DNA of 10,479 bases, taken from UBA2144 sp043819035. GTDB taxonomy: Bacteria; Patescibacteriota; Gracilibacteria; Peribacterales; Peribacteraceae. Made by a program: the position numbers and the translations under genes. Position 1 is the first letter of the stretch. The number at the start of each line of letters is the position of its first letter. This document shows positions 6,048 through 10,479 of the stretch, in pieces. The stretch is from NCBI GenBank assembly GCA_043819035.1, contig JBDRFD010000090.1, positions 1 to 10,479 of the forward strand, written 5' to 3'. The notes below the pieces were generated by a model. The model made no database searches, was not told the DNA's origin, and saw only the letters and a program-made list of their open reading frames with translations.

Positions 6048-8483
6048 TCAAACACCTTGCTCGTTCTGCGACTTCAGCACAATGTAGGTGATCAGCTCTG
6101 GTGTTGCTTCCTTACCTTCTTCCGATTTGCACACTTGTGGGGTTTTAAAGATGGTGAATGAATCGTTAGAATCTGATTGTTTTAGAATGATATGTTCCTC
6201 ATTTAAACCAAAGATATCATCGGTGTTATTGATTTTTAGTGTTATGTAGTCAGAACCTGCATTTTCAACAATTTTAACGCGATAGTTTTGATTTGTTTTA
6301 TTCAATTCAACGTTTATGGATTCAACAAGGTCTGCAGCTTGCTGCATCATTTCCCCTCTTTTTTCATGGCTAGCAACCCTGGCATTTGTAGCTTCTATGC
6401 TCTCTTCTTGTGCAGGCTTACCCTTTTGTGATTGAGCAAATGCTTCATTGGATTTCTTCATAAATTCACCAGCTCTTTTGAACAAGTTTGTGAACAATCC
6501 ACCGTTAGTTTTTTTTGTATTTTTTCCAACTTCTTCAGCAGGAGCTGTGGGTGCTGGTTCTAGGGTTTTCTTAAGATAAGTACATCTTAGGATAGGAATA
6601 CTTAATAGGTCCTTCAATTTTGTTTTCTCATCTGGAGAGATACTTTCATCAGCATCTATTCGCTTTTTCATTGTTTCCGCTACTACTATGATGCGTTTTA
6701 CCAATTGTCTTGAATCATCTGGCTTCCTTCTATCAATATAATCGGACAGACCAATGAGCAATGACGCTGAAATTTTATAGTCTGGGAGCCCAAGTGGTTT
6801 TGGTTCTTTTGCACCTAAGTAATCCTCAAGTGCTTCCAATTTATTTGTGTAGTTCAGAAGTTGTTCGTCGTCATAATTTATATCGAAAATTTCATCCGGA
6901 AGGTATGACTTTGGTTTCTCAACTGGAGCAGGGACTGCAGCTTCTGGTTGAGTAGATTCTTTAGCTTCAGCAGAAGCAGCAGGTGCTGGTACTAGAGGTT
7001 CTGGTGCAGCTGGTGCTGCAGGCTCAGGCGTTGATGTTGGTTCAGGCTCAGGTTCTTCTTTGGCTTTGGTTTGTCTATTTGCTTCATTCTCAATAAATTG
7101 AAGGTCTTTTTTGAGAACATCGGTATCGGGATACGACGGTAGTAATACAGGTAGACAACTTGATGACAAAGTTATTTCTTTACTGTCATCTTTTCCTTCA
7201 ACATGAACACAAACTTTAATGCTATTTTTATCAAAAACTAATACTGCATATGGCCCATCAGGAAGCTCTTTTAATGTATTACTCTCTTCTGCATTATATT
7301 GCCATCCTAAATCATCATCCATAATATCAATAACTTCATTAACATTTATAGCTAGCCTATTCTTAATATTATTAACTTCAGTAGAACTAATACTTTCAGC
7401 TTCTTCAGCCGATGGTTCTGCCGTTGCACGTGTAGGCTCTGCCTCATCTTTTTCTGCTGGTTTAGTAGAATCAGGAAGATCAGATATTCTTTCTAGGCTG
7501 TATTTCTTATTTATACTTGAATATATGAGCTTGTAATCAGTGTTAGTTTTAATATGTTTTAAGAAGTATTTGGGAGAAGTGGCAAAAGCGTAGTCCATAG
7601 ATCCTTTTGCCATTGAATTTGCTTTAATTGTTGCAAACTTTCTATAACTTTCCAATCGTAGTTCAAGATCACTCCCAGATTCTGGTTTCACATAACCGTC
7701 AACTTCAGGGGGCAATTCATCAGAGCTATTTAATGCAGATTGAATTTCTCTTAGCTTGTCAAAAAAATCGATATCTTTATCTTCTTTTGACTCCTTTCCT
7801 GGTTTTGTTTCTTTCTCAGGCTTAGGCGTATCATGAGCTATCGACTTGGTACCTTTAGTTGGAGCTGCGCCTCTTGCCTTTGCGTCAGGGGATAGAGAGG
7901 TAGGAGGTGTAGTCTTTTCATCATCTGATTCTACTTCTTCATCTCCTTCAGTTTCTTCTTCTGTTTTGCCATTCTCTTCCGTATTAATTCTAGGTCCTTC
8001 AGGATTATCCAATCCATCTTCTAACTTCGACTCATACTTATCTAGTAGAGAATCAAGATCAGCAAGTAATTCTTCATGTGTTTGCTGCATAGATGCCATT
8101 GCTTCCTCATATCCGTAGTCTGCAAATGTCGTATTGGGATTATCGCGTAATGCGCCGGTAACGTTTACTGAACTCTGGCCAATGTCTTCTTCCATTCCTG
8201 AGAGAAGGTTAATGAGCCTCTGAGTCTTTTGTTCAAAATCATTGAATAATGATTCCCACTTAATTTTATTTGATGAATCAGATTCAGTTTTTTGATAGAT
8301 TTTAATTCTCAGATCATTACCACGTTTAAATATATTATTCTTTCGTGCGAAAAGATCGCGCATGCGGTCGATGCGGTCCATTCCACGGTATACAGAATCA
8401 GAAGCTTTTGGATACTTATCACGGCTCAACTCCGGGTCGTCGCGGTAGCGGTAGTTCTCCGGCGAAGGATTATTTGGACTCAT
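6048..8483 (-). CDS. Large multidomain protein of unknown function with disordered linkers
   Basis: I do not recognise this 811-residue protein. It has no signal peptide or membrane segment, so it is probably cytoplasmic. It alternates folded-looking blocks with charged or Pro/Ala/Glu-rich linkers: a helical block ~33-158; an acidic/Lys linker ~160-237; a mixed block ~238-335 (YFLKHIKTNTDYKLIYSS); a linker ~336-368; an alpha/beta block ~369-470 (DGPYAVLVFDKNSIKVCVHV); a Pro/Ala/Glu linker ~471-526; a helical block ~527-640; a linker; and a C-terminal block ~700-811 with strands (YRVKIVENAGSDYITLKINN, then EEHIILKQ). No catalytic motif stands out; a scaffold or partner-binding role is only a guess. 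The ATG directly follows the TAA of the 108-residue gene, suggesting translational coupling, and no Shine-Dalgarno site is visible. Base composition is unlike the neighbours: sampled 60-base stretches give 20-27% GC in the body, but 52-55% over the first ~48 codons and ~48% at the 3' end. The UGA stop is one base from that of the convergent Calx-beta gene. Confidence 0.85.
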   Translation of the reverse strand: MSPNNPSPENYRYRDDPELSRDKYPKASDSVYRGMDRIDRMRDLFARKNNIFKRGNDLRIKIYQKTESDSSNKIKWESLFNDFEQKTQRLINLLSGMEEDIGQSSVNVTGALRDNPNTTFADYGYEEAMASMQQTHEELLADLDSLLDKYESKLEDGLDNPEGPRINTEENGKTEEETEGDEEVESDDEKTTPPTSLSPDAKARGAAPTKGTKSIAHDTPKPEKETKPGKESKEDKDIDFFDKLREIQSALNSSDELPPEVDGYVKPESGSDLELRLESYRKFATIKANSMAKGSMDYAFATSPKYFLKHIKTNTDYKLIYSSINKKYSLERISDLPDSTKPAEKDEAEPTRATAEPSAEEAESISSTEVNNIKNRLAINVNEVIDIMDDDLGWQYNAEESNTLKELPDGPYAVLVFDKNSIKVCVHVEGKDDSKEITLSSSCLPVLLPSYPDTDVLKKDLQFIENEANRQTKAKEEPEPEPTSTPEPAAPAAPEPLVPAPAASAEAKESTQPEAAVPAPVEKPKSYLPDEIFDINYDDEQLLNYTNKLEALEDYLGAKEPKPLGLPDYKISASLLIGLSDYIDRRKPDDSRQLVKRIIVVAETMKKRIDADESISPDEKTKLKDLLSIPILRCTYLKKTLEPAPTAPAEEVGKNTKKTNGGLFTNLFKRAGEFMKKSNEAFAQSQKGKPAQEESIEATNARVASHEKRGEMMQQAADLVESINVELNKTNQNYRVKIVENAGSDYITLKINNTDDIFGLNEEHIILKQSDSNDSFTIFKTPQVCKSEEGKEATPELITYIVLKSQNEQGV

Positions 8484-8810
8484 TTATGAAGTTGTGGATG
8501 AGGTATCTTGTGTGAGTATTCGTTCAATCTTTGCGATCTCTGTCTTCTGTTCATTTTCTTCTTTTTCCTCACGATCAAGTTTAAGGAATGTTTTCTCTGA
8601 TTCATCAATGATGTCTTCCACTCCGTCTAGGAATTGCTCTGCTTCCTCAGTAGTTGTTCCAAGATCAGCATCAATTTCCCGCAACTCCTCAAGAAGCTCC
8701 TCTCGATCATTCGCGGAGAGGCTCTCGGCTATATCTAATGCACGTTCGCGATTTTGCTTAGGGATGAAAGCAAGAGAAGAGAGCTTTTTTTGGAATAGGC
8801 GGAGTTTCAT
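8484..8810 (-). CDS. Small acidic helical protein of unknown function
   Basis: A 108-residue protein that I cannot assign to a family. Residues 1-15 are basic and amphipathic (MKLRLFQKKLSSLAF). From about 20 to 100 it is almost entirely predicted helix, very rich in Glu, Asp and Leu (REELLEELREIDADL; EEAEQFLDGVEDIIDESE), with heptad-like spacing that suggests a coiled coil or helical bundle. The tail is Ser/Thr-rich. I chose ATG 8808-8810, about 12 bases after the predicted transcription start; the frame is open upstream to an ATG at 8838-8840, but that lies inside the promoter. No Shine-Dalgarno site is seen. It is the first gene of a two-gene unit: its TAA is immediately followed by the ATG of the 811-residue gene, so the two products are likely made together and may form a complex. 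Confidence 0.75.
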   Translation of the reverse strand: MKLRLFQKKLSSLAFIPKQNRERALDIAESLSANDREELLEELREIDADLGTTTEEAEQFLDGVEDIIDESEKTFLKLDREEKEENEQKTEIAKIERILTQDTSSTTS

Positions 8811-8828
8811 GTGTATGTAACTATTATT

Positions 8829-8857
8829 ATTATACCACAAATAGATATTAGCTGCAA
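8829..8857 (-). promoter_or_regulatory. Strong consensus promoter for the 108/811-residue gene pair
   Basis: Read on the minus strand, the -35 is TTGCAG (8852-8857), the spacer is 17 bp, and the -10 is a perfect TATAAT (8829-8834) preceded by TGG, giving an extended -10. The predicted start is near 8822, leaving a leader of about 12 bases before ATG 8810 with no room for, or trace of, a Shine-Dalgarno site. This is the best promoter match in the window. Confidence 0.75.
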
Positions 8858-8861
8858 TATG

Positions 8862-8871
8862 CCTCTAGAGG
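8862..8871. promoter_or_regulatory. 10-bp palindrome in the divergent promoter spacer
   Basis: CCTCTAGAGG is a perfect palindrome located 4 bp upstream of the -35 of the minus-strand promoter and about 36 bp before the -10 of the tRNA gene. A regulator bound here could affect both directions. A 10-bp palindrome can occur by chance, so this is weak. Confidence 0.25.
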
Positions 8872-8905
8872 AGCAAAATTCATCATCTCAAGGTGTGCTT
8901 CATAT

Positions 8906-8913
8906 GCTAAAAT
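8906..8913 (+). promoter_or_regulatory. Extended -10 element upstream of tRNA-Leu
   Basis: TGCTAAAAT (8905-8913, counting the T before the G) is an extended -10 with five of six matches in the hexamer. No good -35 is found at 16-18 bp upstream (ATCTCA is the nearest), which is usual for extended -10 promoters. Transcription would start near 8920, about 13 bases before the mature tRNA 5' end. Confidence 0.4.
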
Positions 8914-8932
8914 CTCCACGTTCTTTATAAAT

Positions 8933-9019
8933 GCCGCTGTGGTGGAATGGTAGACACTAGGGACTTAAAATCCCTTGGCCATTATGGCCGTGCTGGTTCG
9001 AGTCCAGCCAGCGGCACCA
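8933..9019 (+). tRNA. tRNA-Leu (anticodon UAA)
   Basis: The acceptor stem GCCGCTG (8933-8939) pairs with CAGCGGC (9009-9015), followed by discriminator A and an encoded CCA (9017-9019). The anticodon stem is AGGGA/TCCCT (8959-8963 with 8971-8975) around the loop CTTAAAA, giving anticodon TAA at 8966-8968. A long variable arm with stem GGCC/GGCC (8977-8980 with 8986-8989) marks a class II tRNA. The T arm is GCTGG-TTCGAGT-CCAGC. The D loop has the usual AATGGTAGACAC-like run. All stems are intact, so the gene should be functional; it reads UUA and UUG leucine codons. Confidence 0.97.
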
Positions 9020-9051
9020 TTCGATTCGTGCTTCGCGCTCGCGTTACTGTC

Positions 9052-9933
9052 CTACACATATACATTGTGCGTGAGTAGGTTTGTGTATGTTTTATATAGC
9101 GCCTGCTCAAATGCGAGTCGGATATTCTTAATACCCTGAAGGTTAGGCTCCAACGTCTTTGGGTCATGTGTAAAGATGGTGTCATATTCAACCTGTAAGG
9201 ATTCCACGGACTGAGGAACGCTTAGCTCAGCAGGATGCCGCCGTGTGTTGTAGTGTTCGGCGATATGATCCCCCTTGTAGACAACATTGAAGCCAACCTC
9301 ATCAGGAAGGCCTAATTTTTTCAATGCCCTGCGAAGTTCGATAGCAAACTCCGAGAGGAACTGAGGATCGCATGTAGTCACTCGGATCACCTCATTTCGC
9401 TTTTGAAGCTCCGTCTCATCAGTCATATCTACACTGCCTCGTGTTCCTCTGTTCGAAAGGATAAACGGCATCATCATTTCCTTTTCGCCTGTACTCTTGT
9501 TTTCAATCTTGCGATGAGAAGTATTGTCCCACGCGATGACAATGCCAGGACGATCAAAACCGCGAATAGTCGAAAGTATGCGGCCGTGAAACACTTCGTA
9601 CACTTCTCTGATGACCCTTGCTCTCTCTTCATCCGTGAGTTCTTGTCCAGGCTTCCAAATGCGATTCTTGGCGAAGTCTCTCTCAGAGAAGAGTGTCTCG
9701 CTATCTGGTGCTCTATTGAGATCCACCACTGCTCGCGACATTTCCGCAACAATAGGTGTGCAGAAGTTGACTCTCCCGCTTTCTGACTCATACTCACGTG
9801 GCACGGTATCTTCTGACCCGTAATCGGGGATGCGCTTTCGCTGTTCATCAGTAAGAGCACATCTATCGCTGAAGGATCCCAAGCTAGGACTTGCATGGTG
9901 TACCGAGCACTGAATGGGCAATGATTCTGCCAT
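9052..9933 (-). CDS. N-formylglutamate amidohydrolase family protein
   Basis: A 293-residue cytoplasmic protein. Family motifs appear in the expected order: VHHASPSLG (11-19), matching the N-terminal PH(S/A)G-type motif; SRAVVDLNRAP (66-76), the family's most recognisable block; YEVFHGRI (112-119), the usual Y-x-x-(Y/F)H helix; IVIAWDNTSHR (131-141) at the place of the D-x-H-S strand, with a different arrangement of Asp and His; GDHIAEHYN (221-229), matching GG-x-I-x-x-H-(Y/F); and LQVEYD (246-251), matching LQ-(V/I)E. The family hydrolyses N-formyl-L-glutamate to glutamate and formate in some histidine-degradation pathways. No hut genes are nearby, so the true substrate is open and could be another N-acylated amino acid or peptide. 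The start is secure: an in-frame stop lies two codons upstream and the promoter abuts the ATG. It converges on tRNA-Leu with 32 bp between them. Confidence 0.78.
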   Translation of the reverse strand: MAESLPIQCSVHHASPSLGSFSDRCALTDEQRKRIPDYGSEDTVPREYESESGRVNFCTPIVAEMSRAVVDLNRAPDSETLFSERDFAKNRIWKPGQELTDEERARVIREVYEVFHGRILSTIRGFDRPGIVIAWDNTSHRKIENKSTGEKEMMMPFILSNRGTRGSVDMTDETELQKRNEVIRVTTCDPQFLSEFAIELRRALKKLGLPDEVGFNVVYKGDHIAEHYNTRRHPAELSVPQSVESLQVEYDTIFTHDPKTLEPNLQGIKNIRLAFEQALYKTYTNLLTHNVYV

Positions 9934-9940
9934 GTTTCAC

Positions 9941-9968
9941 ATAATGGGGTTATTTATTGATATGTCAA
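9941..9968 (-). promoter_or_regulatory. Promoter of the amidohydrolase gene, predicted leaderless
   Basis: Read on the minus strand, the -35 is a perfect TTGACA (9963-9968), the spacer is 16 bp, and the -10 is CATTAT (9941-9946, four of six matches). The predicted start falls about 7 bases later, at the base next to ATG 9933, so the transcript would have essentially no leader. No Shine-Dalgarno site precedes the ATG. Confidence 0.55.
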
Positions 9969-10016
9969 TAGGTTAACTATCCTACACAATATCGCTGCAG
10001 GCCGCTTGTGGATATT

Positions 10017-10030
10017 CTCGATTTATCGAG
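10017..10030. repeat. Short inverted repeat upstream of the amidohydrolase promoter
   Basis: CTCGAT and ATCGAG are separated by two bases (TT), about 50 bp upstream of the -35. It could be an operator half-site pair or chance. Around it, 9969-10077 holds no reading frame or RNA structure that I can recognise. Confidence 0.3.
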
Positions 10031-10077
10031 CACACCTGAAGTTCCATCATCAGAAAATAAAAACCTGAAAACCCCTC

Positions 10078-10193
10078 GCCACCAGCCTACGCGCAGCGTA
10101 GGATGTTGACCGTAGCCTCCTGGATTCAATTGCTCAATTAGCAACAGAGTCGCTGCGGCTTCGGCTGGCAGGCCACCAGGAGTGAAGGTTGAC
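10078..10193. repeat. Structured intergenic repeat region with nested inverted repeats
   Basis: A GC-rich block of nested repeats. CCTACGC and GCGTAGG (10086-10092 and 10096-10102) form a perfect 7-bp stem with a 3-base loop. CTCCTGG (10117-10123) pairs with CCAGGAG (10176-10182), closing a ~66-base domain. Inside that domain TTGCT and AGCAA form a small stem around CAATT. GCCACCAG occurs twice in direct orientation (10078-10085 and 10172-10179), as does GTTGAC (10105-10110 and 10188-10193). No reading frame crosses it. It could be a dispersed miniature element or a structured RNA; I recognise no RNA family. Confidence 0.5.
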
Positions 10194-10240
10194 TTCTAAA
10201 ATCAAAAGATATCTGAAATACAATCGCAACCACATTGTCT

Positions 10241-10350
10241 GAACCGCAGATGACGCAGATGACGCAGATTACGCAGATGTTCGTTTACAGAAGAACGCAG
10301 TTAGTGCAAGTAATCTGCGTAATCATTTAAATCTGTGGAATCTGCGGTTC
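10241..10350. repeat. 110-bp inverted-repeat element with 9-bp tandem units
   Basis: The element is bounded by perfect 10-bp terminal inverted repeats GAACCGCAGA (10241-10250) and TCTGCGGTTC (10341-10350). The left arm has four tandem copies of a 9-bp unit: CGCAGATGA twice, then CGCAGATTA and CGCAGATGT (10245-10280). The right arm holds the matching inverted sequence in degenerate form (ATCTGCGTAATC, ATCTGTGG, ATCTGCGG). The arms could fold into one long imperfect hairpin around a ~35-base centre. From memory, CTGCGTAATCTGCGG-type repeats are scattered between genes in many bacteria. It encodes nothing. Confidence 0.75.
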
Positions 10351-10358
10351 CTATATTA

Positions 10359-10393
10359 CCCACACACCCAGAGATAGACTCTGAGTGAGTGGG
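10359..10393. terminator. Strong 15-bp hairpin, possible terminator of a gene entering from the right
   Basis: CCCACACACCCAGAG (10359-10373) pairs with CTCTGAGTGAGTGGG (10379-10393) around a 5-base loop, with one mismatch and one possible G-U pair. It lies about 45 bp downstream of the minus-strand stop at 10438-10440. Neither side is followed by a clear T-run, so an intrinsic terminator is plausible but not proven; a weaker hairpin, GGAAC-ATTG-GTTCC, lies between them at 10414-10427. Confidence 0.4.
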
Positions 10394-10437
10394 AGTTGTC
10401 ATCGTTCGCGGTTGGAACATTGGTTCCGAGTCTGAAC

Positions 10438-10479
10438 CTACAATCCCACGATATCTTCATCAAGATGCGGATTATGTAG
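10438..10479 (-). CDS. Possible last 13 codons of a gene beyond the window
   Basis: On the minus strand the frame from the right edge reads LHNPHLDEDIVGL and then TAG. The segment is too short to identify. The support for a real C-terminus is indirect: the same strand as the downstream amidohydrolase gene, and a strong hairpin shortly after the stop. It may equally be chance open frame. Confidence 0.25.
   Translation of the reverse strand, partial: LHNPHLDEDIVGL

Noticed and set aside
6044..6050. UGA read as glycine, as in Gracilibacteria
   Set aside because: UGA ends the Calx-beta gene exactly at the end of its third domain and also ends the 811-residue gene, and no in-frame UGA occurs in carB.
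7846..8118. Ser-rich plus-strand frames opposite the 811-residue gene
   Set aside because: They mirror the acidic and Lys-rich linker codons of the opposite strand and have no start signals or family features.
8933..9019. tRNA-Leu as the attachment site of an integrated element covering 6048-8840
   Set aside because: No duplicate of the tRNA 3' end, no integrase and no mobility gene are visible; the element would also lie on the 5' side of the tRNA.
8982..9191. Minus-strand frame of 69 codons ending in VPLAGLEPARP
   Set aside because: Its 3' part is the antisense of tRNA-Leu; this peptide ending is a familiar artefact of tRNA genes read backwards, and the rest overlaps the amidohydrolase gene in another frame.
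10245..10280. Short CRISPR-like array
   Set aside because: The units are 9 bp, tandem and without spacers, and belong to a larger inverted-repeat element; no cas gene is present.

Overview
The window suggests a bacterial chromosome segment, most likely from an uncultivated Candidate Phyla Radiation lineage of the Peregrinibacteria/Peribacteria kind. This placement is an inference from gene types and expression signals, not from a marker gene. The grounds are: a carbamoyl-phosphate synthase large subunit of the CAD/Bacteroidetes-like clade; small secreted proteins with S-layer homology (SLH) and Calx-beta domains; no convincing Shine-Dalgarno site before any gene, with several start codons lying at or close to the predicted transcription start; and ordinary UGA stops, which argue against the UGA-recoding Gracilibacteria and Absconditabacteria. 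GC content is near 50% except in one AT-rich block.

Layout. Positions 1-3422 (minus strand) hold nearly all of carB, which runs off the left edge just short of its C-terminus. It has a polar N-terminal extension and a short repeat-derived insert, read in frame, between its two homologous halves. The 265-base divergent spacer (3423-3687) carries a perfect 26-bp palindrome with related direct repeats and a good promoter for the next gene. Positions 3688-4536 (plus) encode a secreted protein with three SLH-like modules. Positions 4631-6046 (plus) encode a second exported protein with one SLH module, a Ser/Thr linker and three Calx-beta domains. These two look like cell-surface proteins.

Convergent to them, with a single base between the stop codons, is a minus-strand two-gene unit. 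A strong consensus promoter (8829-8857) drives a 108-residue acidic helical protein (8484-8810). Its TAA stop is followed at once by the ATG of an 811-residue multidomain protein of unknown function (6048-8483). Most of the 811-residue gene is strikingly AT-rich (about 20-27% GC in sampled stretches), while its first ~48 codons and its 3' end are near 50% GC, so the gene looks like a mosaic. This pair is the best candidate for something undescribed.

Positions 8933-9019 (plus) are a complete tRNA-Leu(UAA) with encoded CCA. Convergent with it is a minus-strand N-formylglutamate amidohydrolase family gene (9052-9933), with a TTGACA-type promoter that again places the transcript start at the start codon. 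The last ~500 bases are non-coding and repeat-rich: a structured inverted-repeat region (about 10078-10193), a 110-bp inverted-repeat element made partly of 9-bp tandem units (10241-10350), and a strong hairpin (10359-10393). The hairpin lies just downstream of what may be the last 13 codons of another minus-strand gene entering from the right edge.
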